The notes below the pieces were generated by a model. The model was not told where the DNA came from. It did not search any database and worked only from the letters and a program-made list of their open reading frames with translations. A program made the translations under genes and the position numbers. This document shows positions 41,183-52,230 of a stretch of 64,000 bases of DNA, one piece after another; the first letter of the stretch is position 1; the number at the start of each line of letters is the position of its first letter. The stretch covers positions 32,394,082 through 32,458,081 of the forward strand of contig NC_067207.1 of NCBI RefSeq assembly GCF_026262505.1, read 5' to 3'. The stretch comes from Trichomonas vaginalis G3. Lineage: Eukaryota; Parabasalia; Trichomonadida; Trichomonadidae.

Positions 41183-41403
41183 TTCTCCAACTCTTCTAAC
41201 TTCTTCTTAAGTTCAGCAATGTTGTCCTCATGAAGTTTAATCTTTCTCAAAATTCCTTCTTTATCTAATGGTTGCTTTATCTTTCTAAACTGAACTCTAC
41301 CATCCTTCATAGTATGAATGTAAAAACCTTCTGGAATAGTTCCTGATTTAATGTATTCTACCAAAAACTTTTGTTTCATTGCTTCAGTGACTTTAGTCGT
41401 CAT
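41167..41403 (-). CDS. small coiled-coil protein, copy 1
   Basis: The frame (78 residues from MTTKVTEAMKQKFLVEYI) has a short globular start and a C-terminal coiled coil (LHEDNIAELKKKLEELEKG). The equivalent copy lies at 51473-51709. It could be a DNA-binding or virion-associated protein, but no family is recognised. Its stop lies at the inner edge of the terminal repeat. Confidence 0.5.
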   Translation of the reverse strand: MTTKVTEAMKQKFLVEYIKSGTIPEGFYIHTMKDGRVQFRKIKQPLDKEGILRKIKLHEDNIAELKKKLEELEKGREL

Positions 41404-41458
41404 TTCAATCAATAAAAATTTTAATATTAAATAAAAATAACGTTATTTTTTCAGTAAG

Positions 41459-41920
41459 GAAACGCAGGAGTTTTACGATTTATTTGAGGAGTAGGTTCTG
41501 GTTTAAATGTTGGAGTCGGTTTAGGAGTTGACTTTTGAACAGGAGTTTGTACTTCCATAGGTTCAGGAGTCATTGAAGGTTTGCTTGTGAAGGCGTTGGT
41601 TTTGACGTTGGTTTTGGCGAAGGTGTTGGAGTTTGTTTAACTTCAGCTACTTCAGTATTATTTACAACATTTGCTTTATTTCTTTTCAACATCATAACTG
41701 CTCCTGCTGTAGCTAGCAAACCTAGTGGGAGACCATATCTTATATAAGGACTTGACCAAATGCTATTTTTGACAGGAGCTGGTGGAACACCTAACCTTGG
41801 TGAGACTGCTCTTTGCCATTGTGCAGCTCGTAAGAAATATTCAATAGGTGCTCCATAATCGTTTGGTAAAGTTTGTTTCATAGATGGTGAAGGTTCACGA
41901 GAGCTTGATGAAGAACTCAT
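41459..41920 (-). pseudogene. Pro-rich membrane protein, copy 1 (remains)
   Basis: This corresponds to the apparently whole gene at 51757-52200. It starts MSSSSSSREPSPSMKQTL, has one membrane-spanning segment (YGLPLGLLATAGAVMML) and a Pro/Thr/Lys-rich tail. This copy is broken; see the second copy for the description. Confidence 0.5.
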
Positions 41921-41949
41921 TTATAAGCTTTAAAATAAACGTTCATCCT

Positions 41950-43524
41950 TTATTCCTCACTGTCGTCCGCAGCTAAGTTATAGTCATCTAATCTTATTAT
42001 TGGGATTCCATTAGCACGCACCTGAATGGCAAAGCAACAATCCCTCATAAATCCAATAAGTGGCTTTGGTACATTTTCAGTTGCTAGTTCAATAGGTCCT
42101 TTAACAAACAATTTGTATGTTATTGGAGCAGTAGATGTTTGACCTTGCTGGAAGCAAAAGTCCACTTCAGTTGGAAAACCACATAAGAAATGTGTGTTGT
42201 CATAGCTATCCCATTTATGTTCCACACTACCATCATCCACCAATGACCTCATAACATCTTCATTAAATCCTATCATATCATTGTTTGTATTGCAAGCGTT
42301 CGCAACCATTTCATAAAATACAGGTCCATATGATTTTTCAGGTTCTGCAGGCATATTTCCATAAGCTCCCATGGAAAGCTGAAGATTTTTTAAACTTAGG
42401 GTTCTCAAAATTAACATAATAGTTGTCTTTCTTTCTAAATAGTGCCCAAATACTTTTAACATTAATAGGCGTATAAGCTGCTGTAAATGTTGCACTTGAA
42501 CTATCTGTATTCTTTGAGAATGAACCGTCCATAGGAATCCAATCCATAACTTTAACAGGAAAACATAAAGCCTCGTTTGTATAATGTTCTACAAGTTCTG
42601 TATAAATGTTAGGGTCTAAAGAGAATGACTTTGGATGAATGAAACATTCATTAAAATCCATCTTTGTTCGAAATAGTTGCTGGGTTACAGTTGTAATAGT
42701 AACTGTTCCACTAGCTTCTATTGCCTTCGTTATCATAGTGAATGGTTCATTCCATGGAACAAATTTATTTGTCGGTGGATTTGAATCTGAAGCAAATGCA
42801 ACTTTAAGAGTTGGATTGAAAGCAATGATATCATTTACAGATATAGATGTGCATTGTAAGGCGTCGCTACTGAACTTTACTTTAAGCTGAATGTTTCCTG
42901 CAAAAGCTGGAATAAATCGAATAGCTTCTAATGGTAAAAACTTTCTAACAGGAATTCTTAAACGAAGCTTAAAATCAAATGATTTTCCTGCTGTAATTGG
43001 ACCACTAACAATTTGTCCTGTTCTGCATGTTCCCGAATGACTCCATACATCTTCATGTCGAGTCTTTGAGAAAACATCTACTTTCTTTATTTGTTCGGTA
43101 GTTTGTGAGTTTGAAGTTATATATGCTTCTTCTCTTGCGTTGTCTTGAGAATATACGATACGACCATTTGCAAGGATTTGATATCCAGCAACTGCATAGA
43201 AAGCGTCATCGAAACCAATCCAAAATCCTGGTGGGTTTGTTTTATTGGAACCTGAACCAATTTCTTTATCTACAATAAATTGACCTTCCATTTTATACGT
43301 AATGAATGTATTGTAAAGGTCCAACATATTTCACCAGGAGGTGAGAGATTGAATGTTACCCATGTGTTATCTTTAGCAGTTCCAGGTTGTGATGGAATCT
43401 TTGCGTCAGAATATTTTCTATTAGTGTCACCAATTTGAACTGCATTGTCTATGATATCGAAATATGAGCGAATCTGATGAATATGCTCTGCTGGAGTAAA
43501 TTCGTTTAGCTGTTCGTTCTGCAT
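41950..43524 (-). pseudogene. Polinton B major capsid protein, copy 1 (broken)
   Basis: Near-identical to the whole copy at 52231-53805 but broken in about two places. The protein is described under that copy. Confidence 0.8.
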
Positions 43525-43551
43525 GTATTTACTTCAGATAAAAATATCTAT

Positions 43552-43986
43552 TTACTTCATTATTCTCACTCTTCTTCTTGGCATTCGTGGTGGAAGTTGT
43601 TTCTTGACATTTTCAATGAACTGTACATTCTCTTTTGTCTCAACTTCTTTCACTGGTGGGTCAGGGTTCTTTGACTCGGTTTGCTTTTCGATGAAATTCA
43701 CGAACTTTGCAATAAGCTCTTGGTTCGTTATTGAAAGAACATCTGGCTTCTTTTCTTCTGGTTCTATTGACTTTTCAGTTTGAATAGAAGGTTTTATATG
43801 GGCTTCGTGGACTTCACCCTTGCCATGCACCTTAATGTTGTCGCTTTCTGCATTCGCTAATGGAACCTTTCTTTTTCTTACGTATATTTTACCATCTTTA
43901 CTCTGACTTACGTAATAGAAAGGATGTTGTATTCCTCTTGCGTCATTTAATATAATAGACTCTCGCTCTGATTTTGACAAGCTCAT
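43552..43986 (-). CDS. 144-aa basic-ended Polinton protein, copy 1
   Basis: MSLSKSERESIILNDARGI to MPRRRVRIMK. A central Lys/Glu/Pro-rich part is followed by a basic Arg-rich C-terminus. The gene is immediately upstream of the capsid gene on the same strand. It might be a scaffold or core protein, inferred from position only. The copy at 53833-54267 differs in a few residues. Confidence 0.55.
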   Translation of the reverse strand: MSLSKSERESIILNDARGIQHPFYYVSQSKDGKIYVRKRKVPLANAESDNIKVHGKGEVHEAHIKPSIQTEKSIEPEEKKPDVLSITNQELIAKFVNFIEKQTESKNPDPPVKEVETKENVQFIENVKKQLPPRMPRRRVRIMK

Positions 43987-44031
43987 TTTACATCGGTTAA
44001 AGTTTTAATTTTATTTTTTATCTGCAGTCAA

Positions 44032-44280
44032 ATGACTCAGACAAGCCCTACGGACAAGACCCAAGGGGTCATAGATGTTGAAGCATTGAAGAAAGAAATT
44101 CGTGAGCAAATTTTATCCGAACTGAAGGAACAAAAGCCAGAGAGACCAAAGAGAAAACTTAGTGAAAAACAACTTGCTGCATTAGCTGCTGGAAGACAAA
44201 AGAACCCACGTTTGCTGGCGAAGAAAGCTAGAGAAGAAGCTGAAGCAAAAGCTAAAGAAGCTGAAGCAAAGAAAGAGTAA
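44032..44280 (+). CDS. small Lys/Ala-rich helical protein
   Basis: An 82-residue frame, MTQTSPTDKTQGVIDVEAL, with a long basic helix (KKAREEAEAKAKEAEAKKE). It has TTTTTTATCTG before the ATG and is divergent from the preceding gene. It could be a DNA-condensing or structural protein. Only its first codons recur in the second block. Confidence 0.5.
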   Translation: MTQTSPTDKTQGVIDVEALKKEIREQILSELKEQKPERPKRKLSEKQLAALAAGRQKNPRLLAKKAREEAEAKAKEAEAKKE

Positions 44281-44303
44281 ATGGTTTATTTTTATCGAAC
44301 TAA

Positions 44304-45161
44304 ATGTATAGACAAATACCTTTATCTGTTGCGTTCAGTAGTGAAAACCCTGACGTCAAAATAAAGGGGAACAGAGTAACGTTTAAGTTTCCAACAGACT
44401 GGATTGTGAACATAAATGAAGAGAAGTACATTGGCATAACATCTATGTATATAACACGTGCTTTCAGAAAGGTTGACTTTATACTTCAAGTCGAGATAGA
44501 AAATGACGAACAGTCTTTAAGCGCCCAAAACATTCACATATACAAATACTTTAAAGACGATACAACATTGTTGCAATGTATGATTTCATTTAATGAGATG
44601 TTCGAGAAAAAGTTCAACATTGAAGTACAAACTTTACAGCCTTTACGTGAGTTTCTTGCACAACTGAAAGAAGAAGGTAGTCAGCCACAACTTATAGACT
44701 TTCATTATGAATTTAATGAAAATGAAGATGGAACACATGACTGTCAGTTTGTTGTATTCTCACCATTCAATGAAGTCGCTAAAGAGAAAGAAAATCCATT
44801 ACGTATAAGATTTCAAATTTCTGAACCAAGTGATGATTTCAAGAATGTTTTCAATTATGATGCAATGCTTCCGAGGAAAAATGAATTTTCAAAGATTGTA
44901 ACACCTGGCATTTGGGATAGAAAGCAAGCTATATTATATTCAAACTTAAGTAATGGAGTTGAAAATGAGTTCATTGGTCATACAAGAAATTCACCATTAC
45001 CAAATCCTAAATACTATAAATTAACTGGCTTCAATCGTGAGTTTTGGATAGACATGTACTCAACTCACGACCATAAATGTCCAGTGTTCTTGCCTCCAGA
45101 TGGGAAGGACTGTCTCTACATTGAAGCACAACTCTTAAACTCTACCATCGCAGTATTGTAA
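44304..45161 (+). CDS. member of a 280-330-aa Polinton protein family (minor capsid candidate)
   Basis: A 285-residue protein with KFPTDWIVNINEEKYIGIT near the N-terminus and PVFLPPDGKDCLYIEAQLL at the C-terminus. It shares this layout with the proteins at 55039-55920 (YEYPRHWVEYVGGEKAIEI...DGKDGLIIEMIL) and 58129-58977 (FDYPLRWLRDPSVTKAIGF...AFYLELSFI). The shared Tyr/Phe-x-x-Pro-x-x-Trp and the aliphatic C-terminal strand suggest a jelly-roll minor capsid or fibre-base protein. TTTATTTTTATCG lies before the ATG. It looks whole. Confidence 0.5.
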   Translation: MYRQIPLSVAFSSENPDVKIKGNRVTFKFPTDWIVNINEEKYIGITSMYITRAFRKVDFILQVEIENDEQSLSAQNIHIYKYFKDDTTLLQCMISFNEMFEKKFNIEVQTLQPLREFLAQLKEEGSQPQLIDFHYEFNENEDGTHDCQFVVFSPFNEVAKEKENPLRIRFQISEPSDDFKNVFNYDAMLPRKNEFSKIVTPGIWDRKQAILYSNLSNGVENEFIGHTRNSPLPNPKYYKLTGFNREFWIDMYSTHDHKCPVFLPPDGKDCLYIEAQLLNSTIAVL

Positions 45162-45169
45162 AATCTACG

Positions 45170-45306
45170 CTAGCTTTATTTTTATCACGAATGACCTCAT
45201 TGCTGACAAAAATAAATGACCTCATTCATGACCTCATTGCTGACCTCATTCATGACCTCATTCATGACCTCATTCATGACCTCATTGCTGACAAAAATAA
45301 ATGACC
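45170..45306 (+). repeat. tandem repeats of ATGACCTCATT(C/G)
   Basis: A run of 12-13-bp units ATGACCTCATTC/GCTGACCTCATT, with two copies of GACAAAAATAAATGACCTCA, between convergent genes. Confidence 0.8.
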
Positions 45307-48300
45307 TCAGAACTTCAACTTACGAATAAAGCTTGTTTTAGTCGTTATTGAGAAGTTAAACTTTTCAGCAAAGCAAGGACTAGAAGACTTACATAAGTCA
45401 AATCCAATCTCTTGACCGTCATAAAGTGCTTTATATAACTTCATAACACTGAACTCAGAGTCTTTGTCAAATTTTCCTTGCGGAACCATTAAACCTTTAT
45501 CTTCATCATAGAAACACTGAACAGAGTCAGGAAACATTTCATTAGCGGTTAAAGCAATAACATCTTGCTTCACGCCTTTCATTCTGCAGTGAAATGCAAC
45601 TTCATTTAAATCATTCGTGAGTAAGTCTATGTAAGTCTTCTTTCCACAAAATATTGACTTGTATGCTAAACTTTGTTTATCTTTTGTGATTTCTGCAAAG
45701 TCGCTATGAAATTGACCAAGGTTTTTACCAATGAGAACTCTTCCATAACGTTTCTCAAACTCTTCAGCTAAACGAGGGATATCTTCATTGTAGAGATGCA
45801 TACTGTCGGTATCGCTATAAAAGATGTCCATTCCTAAGTCCTCAGCAGTACAGAATACTTCACACATTATTCTCTTCGACATAGACAGAATGTTAACACC
45901 AAGTGGACAGAAGTTAAAGTGTCTGCAAATGCTTTTCGTTAGCTTGAAAATAGTTTTATCTGAACCATCCAAACCTTCGAACTTCACTATATGGTTGTAG
46001 TTTCTGATGGTATATCTTATAGCATCTTTGTCATCTACTATGGTTATTTTTGACTCAATAGGAGATAGAATAGTTTTGTCATAAATACTGTTCAGAATGA
46101 GCTTTATATTTTCTTGCAAAGGATTTCCTTCTTTCTTATACTTTAACCTTAACTCAAACAACTTCTTTACTTCATCTCTTATTCTAATATCTCTGTTTCC
46201 ATCGTAATAGTATCCTTGCAACACTTCACATTTGACACCTTGATATTTTATGAGGTCTTGTAATGTTATATGGTCAACATACATTAAACAGCAAGTGTTT
46301 GAACTTCTGGGAACGTTAAGTTCTGGATTTAGTTCAGGGTCACAAACTATTAAAGGAAAGTGTCTATGTATTCCAATCTCTGTTATCTTAATGAGAACAA
46401 AGAAGCCAGACATAAACTTTTCACCAATGGGTTCCTTTTGGTCGTCATCGAATAAATGTCTCATGAGATACTCTGTGCTTAGCATCTCATCCTTCATAAC
46501 CTTTGGAATTCCTTCTAAAGTATAAAGTCTTGCTATAGCTGATGGATATAATGAAACAGCGTCGAAGTCAGCAATGAGTTTCTTTTTCGCTCTTTTGTTT
46601 CATGTTATCTGACAACATACATCTTCCACCTTGAATGCATCTCGAAATAAATTCTCTTGGTTTATTTGAGAGGTCATATAAATTTCCATTCGGGAAGTAC
46701 ACTCTGTTCTCAAATAATTTGTTAGCAATTGAACAAATACTAACGTAGTCATAAACGTTTAAATCAAATTCTTTTAATATGTCATTGCGGAACTTAACAA
46801 AACCTTCTCTTAAAATTCTTACATCTTGTTTGCAATAAAATGTGCTATACTTTTCTAAATCGAAATGGTTTTCATCTATTCTGCAACCTTTGATGGAATC
46901 TATGTTTTTCATGAATGTATCTGCATCCTTGACAAACTTACATGCTTCAGAAATGACACCAGTTCTGTTGTCATTTGCTAACAAAACACTGCTGTAGTAG
47001 TGTATGGAAATACTTCTTTCGGTCCTGTTTGTAAGTTAAACATAGCAGGAAATAGTTTAAGCTTCTTATTTTATACACTGTAAGAGTCTTTTATAATAAT
47101 TGCCCTTCTTTATATAAGCAGTTATTTGCATTGTTCGTGAACCTTTAATGATGGGAGTTCCTTTTACTTCTGTCATGTTCTTAGATGAAGTTTATATCAT
47201 AACTGAGGTTATGGAAATATATTAAACTCTTGTCAGGAAGTCGTTCCAAAAATTCTGTTGCACAATTCTGACCCCAAATGCTTTCACTCACTGAACCATC
47301 TTCACTGTCGTAACATATGTTAAAAGCTTTATGAAAGCCATCGGTACTGCACTCAAAGTCAGCAAAGAAAACATGCTCAGGAATGAACTTGCACTTATTT
47401 TTATTTACTTCTTTTGACTCGGCTTTCTTCTTCAGTTGTACACAATACTTTGGAGCATATGTCAAATCTTTAAATGGTGCAAGGTTCTGTTTATATAAGT
47501 TCAGTCGTATATGTGAAAAGTTCTCCATAAGAAATAGGTTCGAAATATTTGCACTCCCACAATGTTTTCATAACATCCCATAACGGTGTTGTTCTATCAT
47601 AACGAACTACATATTTATCTTCTTCTCTTTGTATAAATCTTCATCTGTTTCTCAATGTTCATTCCACCACAAGCTTTGAGAATTTCTTTGTAATTTCTGA
47701 CGAAATATGTTGTCATTGGTAATCTTTCATTTAGCATGTAGTGGTCTTCAACAAGAAGTAAGTCAATAGTTCGAACAGTTTTCACATTCTTTTGGTATAT
47801 ATCTCTTTATTTCATTATGTCTTGAGTCATTGAAATAACCAATGGTAACATTAAATGCTATACCTGTTGCGTCAGAAATTTCTTGTACTTTACTTTGAGG
47901 AAAGTCTCTAACACGAATGACTTCTCTCATGTGGTCAATAGTTTCTTCATTTACTCCAGCCTGAATGCAAGCATAAACGAAGCAGTTATCTTCTGTCATA
48001 AGTGTTGCAGTTCTTTTGTTCAGTTCATTGAAGATTTGGTAGCGTTCAAGATTTATAGGTTAATGTGCAAAGATACTTCCAGAACTGACCGCTTCTCTTC
48101 TATAAAACTTCTTTCACCATTATCTTTCCAAAAGCTTTCTATAAGTGCTGGGTTTCCTGTTTGCTTAAGAGTTCCAAAATGGCTTTCTGGTCATTTGTCA
48201 GTGTGCTTTCATCTCTTATATGGTCTCTTTTTGGTTTGCCTTTCTTTACATCTGACATCGTTAAGCCTTCATATTCTGTTAAATCATACATCTTTATTTC

Positions 48301-49088
48301 AGTAAGATTCTTTATGTTTGTCAAGAAGAAAGTCATAGTGCATTTCAACAATACCTGCGGCATTTGCTTCTATCTCTGATATAAAGTTCTCCTTCAAGAG
48401 CTGATGTAGTAATGTTCCAATATTATTGAGGTTTAACGTAGAACATTCATACTTTCCACCAAGTTTATAACATACCATCCATCTTTGTTGGGAGTTTATT
48501 TTAATCTTCTCTAAGAGTCTTATGAAAACCTTACCGAAATGTTTGTGTAAATATTCTCTGTTTGGTTCATCTAAAGCTTCGATGTTAAAGTCAATGAGTC
48601 TATTGCCTGACTTCACATTTCTCTTCCTATTCTCTTCATCTTTCTTTAACCATCTCTCACCTTCTTTGGTTTTGTCGTCAATGGAACGAATGACATCGCT
48701 AGCTTTGCGAACTTGTTCTATAGCACTTTTAAACATCTCTCTTCTCTGTTGTTTCAGTGTGTCGTCTCTTCTTCTTGTTTCACCAACGTTTGCATTTGTT
48801 ATGTTTTCAAACATTTCTCTTCTTACTTCATGAGGTACTGAACGTCTATGATATAAGTCAATAGCAACGTCATTTAAAGGAAATGCTCTTGTATGGACTT
48901 CGTCCTCGCCACGTTGCGGCTTTATGAACTCATGAATTCTATCATAAACTTATTGCACCATTATAGTCATTGAGGATGTCAGCGAGTGCTTTTTTGTTGT
49001 TGCGTAATGCTTTGCAACATCTATATTAGCTTCTGTAAGAAGTTGTTTTATTTCCAAGTGTTCTAACTTAGACAACTTTCCGATACAT
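45307..49088 (-). pseudogene. protein-primed family-B DNA polymerase of Polinton B (remains)
   Basis: Remains of about 3.8 kb, with capacity for a ~1,250-residue protein, typical of Polinton polymerases. Exonuclease motifs: HVFFADFECSTDG, YFHNLSYDINF and YCKQDVRILR. Polymerase motifs: DAVSLYPSAIARLY, LILNSIYDKT and FYSDTDSMHLY. An N-terminal region (CFVYACIQAGVNEETIDHM) matches the corresponding part of the polymerase in element A. The gene replicates the element, using a terminal protein as primer. It is broken in several places. Confidence 0.85.
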
Positions 49089-49179
49089 CTTTAGTAGGAA
49101 ATAAAAAAATATTTTTTTGAAAAAATTAGATTAGATTTTTTTAAGTTATTTTTCAAAATAATTTAATATTTTTATTTTA

Positions 49180-49653
49180 ATGAAACACATGCAAGATTGC
49201 AAGTTCTTTTCATACAATGCTCTCGCTACTGCCATCAAGAATGAGTTCAATAATGCTTCAAATGTTAATGTTATCTTTAACAAGAAGTTTGTGAAAGAAT
49301 CTAAGTTTGGTCAGTATGTCAGACCATTAGCTATCGTCATTGACCGCAAACGTTATACTTCACAAGAGTTAGCAGTAGTTTTGAAACAAAAGAGTTTCTT
49401 CGTGAATGTCAAAGATACTCATTATACTGTTATAAAGAACTCTAATATTGACTTCTTCAGTATTACTTTAAATCTTTCCGAACAGAAAGAATATAAGAAG
49501 GGTGAAACATCTGTGAAATATTATCCTTCATCTCTGAAGACAATAACGAACAAAGATGTTATACAAAAGTTCTTACCAAAGGTTGAAGAAGCTTCTATTG
49601 ACATTGACGAAGGAAGTGAAATGGTTGAAGAAATAGACCCTGAAGCTATTTAA
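49180..49653 (+). CDS. uncharacterised 157-aa Polinton protein
   Basis: MKHMQDCKFFSYNALATAI to EIDPEAI. Compact alpha/beta start and an acidic end. It may correspond to the 139-residue gene next to the helicase in element A (29204-29623), which has similar size and ending. TTTTTATTTTA lies before the ATG. It looks whole. Confidence 0.5.
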   Translation: MKHMQDCKFFSYNALATAIKNEFNNASNVNVIFNKKFVKESKFGQYVRPLAIVIDRKRYTSQELAVVLKQKSFFVNVKDTHYTVIKNSNIDFFSITLNLSEQKEYKKGETSVKYYPSSLKTITNKDVIQKFLPKVEEASIDIDEGSEMVEEIDPEAI

Positions 49654-49670
49654 GCAAAAATATATTTTGG

Positions 49671-49886
49671 TTAGTCTTCATATGGATATTTTACAACAAT
49701 TCCCCAATGTATAAACTTTTCATACGCTTTTTCATAAGCTTTATATACCTTCAGAAATTTTGCATAATCTTTAGAAGCATTTAGATATTGTTTAAATGCT
49801 TTGTATGTCTTCAGAAATTTTGCATAATCTTTTACATGTTGTTCGTTCTCTTCTTCTGTCATGAGTTCCGAATATTCTAAATTCAT
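49671..49886 (-). CDS. small repeat protein, 71 aa
   Basis: MNLEYSELMTEEENEQHVK followed by two copies of the motif DYAKFLK(T/V)YKA, i.e. a short internal duplication. It is helical and charged. No family recognised; convergent with the gene at 49180-49653. Confidence 0.45.
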   Translation of the reverse strand: MNLEYSELMTEEENEQHVKDYAKFLKTYKAFKQYLNASKDYAKFLKVYKAYEKAYEKFIHWGIVVKYPYED

Positions 49887-49941
49887 GTTCTTTCATATGA
49901 GATAAAATTTTATAAAAAAAATAAAATTAGCTTAGATTTTT

Positions 49942-50692
49942 TTATTCTTCCTCTTTGAAGTTATCGAAATATTCTGTTATTTTTTCCTTCAGTAATGTTA
50001 AGTCTTCTTTGAATGTAAGTATTGTGCAACCTTTGATGTCATAGTGTGTTTGAGGAAGAGTATTTTTGACAATTTCCTTTATTTGCTCATTCGGTGTCAT
50101 TGAAATCGGTAAGTTTTCACGATAGAACCAGTTTCTGTCAGATTTATATATTTTAGCTAAGTCATAAAAGCTCTTGTTGTTTCTTCTGACTAAATGCAAC
50201 ATAACCATATCTTTATCTTCTTCTTTCTCCAACTCTTCAGTATATATCATATACTTATAACTCTTTTCCTTTCCTTTTGGTACTGAACGCGGTATTCTTT
50301 TCTGTATGCTTTTGTCTTTGGATTCAATGACTTCATCTTTTGCTTGAAGTTTCTTTTCCATCTCTCCACGTTCTGCTTTATATAGTTCATCTAACATCAT
50401 GAAAATATAACAAGCATAACGAGGTGAAGCCCACATTGCTACAGCATTTACTAAAAGTCTATGAACATAATATCCTTTCAAACCAGGAGCCAAATTCTTG
50501 CGATTTTCGTACGGAATCTCTTCTCTCGGTTTTCCGAGGGAAGCAATCATATGAGGAAATTCTTCTAAAAGTTCTTTTGTCTGTTGGTTTTCAAACCAAT
50601 GATATGCTTGCTTTGTAGAACGAAGAGCATTCATTATATTTTGCATTTGGTACATGTCATCTTTGACCGAACGAATGAGGCGAAGTTGTTTG
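49942..50692 (-). pseudogene. KilA-N domain protein (5' end cut by a Polinton terminus)
   Basis: The protein has AYHWFENQQTKELLEEF, NLAPGLKGYYVHRLLVNAV, then AMWASPRYACYIFMMLDEL. The GYYVHxxL...A.WxSPxYA pattern is that of KilA-N DNA-binding domains of phages and large DNA viruses. The C-terminal ~120 residues (YKYMIYTEELEKEEDKDMV, NKSFYDLAKIYKSDRNWFY) fit the companion domains often joined to it. The gene's 5' side meets the terminus of another Polinton at 50694, so its true N-terminus is lost or displaced by that insertion. Confidence 0.65.
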
Positions 50693-50979
50693 TAGTTAGT
50701 ATACATATCAAGGGTACTGAGGCACTGCGCGCCTCCTTACCCATTATATGTGAATTTGACACTTTACAAAACCGTTAACATATATTTTACAACACTAACG
50801 AATTCACTAACGTTTTCACAAACGACTTCACTAATGTAAAAATAAACGTTCTCACTTACAGGTATAAACTATGACAGTGAATTTGACACTTTACAAAACC
50901 GTTAACGTATATTTTACAACACCAACGAATTCACTAATGTTTTCACAAACGACTTCACTACTGTAAAAAATAAACGTTC

Positions 50980-51306
50980 TCACTTACAAAAGTATTGCAA
51001 CTCTTCCCATTGCTGTGCTTCACACAATAGTTCATATTCTTCAGTATCGCTGCTGTCGCTCCAATCGTCAGAGTCAAAGTCACTGTCAAAATAAATGTTA
51101 GTAAGTTTTGACAAAGCTAATGAAACACGCTTACCGTTTGTATCGTATGCTTGTATAAACTTTCCATTCTTCATTCCTTCATAAACGCTCAAACTAACTT
51201 TACCCTTTCTCCCTCGTATCTGATAGAATGTATTTTCACGAGGAACGAAGAACAAATTCTTGAACTCATGACCGTTGTAGTTTGTTATCTCAATAGTTTT
51301 CGTCAT
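50980..51306 (-). CDS. terminal-repeat-encoded 108-aa protein, copy 2
   Basis: Identical protein to that at 40674-41000, in the terminal repeat of element C. Confidence 0.6.
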   Translation of the reverse strand: MTKTIEITNYNGHEFKNLFFVPRENTFYQIRGRKGKVSLSVYEGMKNGKFIQAYDTNGKRVSLALSKLTNIYFDSDFDSDDWSDSSDTEEYELLCEAQQWEELQYFCK

Positions 51307-51472
51307 TTATATAAAAATAAAATAAAAAATAATTTTAAAAAAATAAACTTAAAAATTAATGATATCACCACCCTCACACATATGAAAACATAGCACAAAA
51401 ATAAATTTAGGTGAAGTGGTGAGATCTCACCTCTTTTTTCACCTCTTTTTTCACCCTGTTGAATTCATTGCT

Positions 51473-51709
51473 TTATAACTCTCTTCCTTTCTCCAACTCT
51501 TCTAACTTCTTCCTAAGTTTAGCAATGTTGTCCTCATGAAGTTTAATCTTTCTCAAAATTCCTTCTTTATCTAATGGTTGCTTTATCTTTCTAAACTGAA
51601 CTCTACCATCCTTCATAGTATGAATGTAAAAACCTTCTGGAATAGTTCCTGATTTAATGTATTCTACCAAAAACTTTTGTTTCATTGCTTCAGTGACTTT
51701 ATTTGTCAT
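51473..51709 (-). CDS. small coiled-coil protein, copy 2
   Basis: Second copy of the gene at 41167-41403, differing in about four residues (for example AKLRKKLEEL for AELKKKLEEL). Confidence 0.5.
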   Translation of the reverse strand: MTNKVTEAMKQKFLVEYIKSGTIPEGFYIHTMKDGRVQFRKIKQPLDKEGILRKIKLHEDNIAKLRKKLEELEKGREL

Positions 51710-51756
51710 TTCAATCAAAAAAAATTTTAATATTAAATAAAAATAACGTTATTTTT

Positions 51757-52200
51757 TCAGTAAGGAAACGCAGGAGTTTTACGATTTATTTGAGGAGTAG
51801 GTTCTGGTTTAAATGTTGGAGTCGGTTTAGGAGTTGACTTTTGAACAGGAGTTTGTACTTCCATAGGTTCAGGAGTCATTGAAGGCGTTGGTTTTGGCGA
51901 AGGTGTCGGAGTTTGTTTAACTTCAGCTACTTCAGTATTATTTACAACATTTGCTTTATTTCTTTTCAACATCATTACTGCTCCTGCTGTAGCTAGCAAA
52001 CCTAGTGGGAGACCATATCTTATATAAGGACTTGACCAAATGCTATTTTTGACAGGAGCTGGTGGAACACCTAACCTTGGTGAGACTGCTCTTTGCCATT
52101 GTGCAGCTCGTAAGAAATATTCAATAGGTGCTCCATAATCGTTTGGTAAAGTTTGTTTCATAGATGGTGAAGGTTCACGAGAGCTTGATGAAGAACTCAT
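51757..52200 (-). CDS. Pro-rich single-pass membrane protein
   Basis: A 147-residue protein with a Ser-rich start, a soluble stretch (DYGAPIEYFLRAAQWQRAV), one membrane segment (YGLPLGLLATAGAVMML) followed by a basic patch, and a Pro/Thr-rich tail with PTPSPKPTPS repeats. It is adjacent to the capsid gene on the same strand. A virion or entry role is possible but unproven. TTTATTTTTAAAGC lies before the ATG. It looks whole. Confidence 0.55.
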   Translation of the reverse strand: MSSSSSSREPSPSMKQTLPNDYGAPIEYFLRAAQWQRAVSPRLGVPPAPVKNSIWSSPYIRYGLPLGLLATAGAVMMLKRNKANVVNNTEVAEVKQTPTPSPKPTPSMTPEPMEVQTPVQKSTPKPTPTFKPEPTPQINRKTPAFPY

Positions 52201-52230
52201 TTATAAGCTTTAAAAATAAACGTTCATCCT

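Larger units (their letters stand above)
40469..44090. repeat. 3.6-kb direct duplication, copy 1
   Basis: This segment is repeated at 50694-54371 with very high identity. It covers the terminal repeat, the small genes, the capsid gene, the 144-residue protein gene and the first codons of the Lys-rich gene. A ~150-bp stretch next to the terminus is duplicated only in the second copy. Confidence 0.9.
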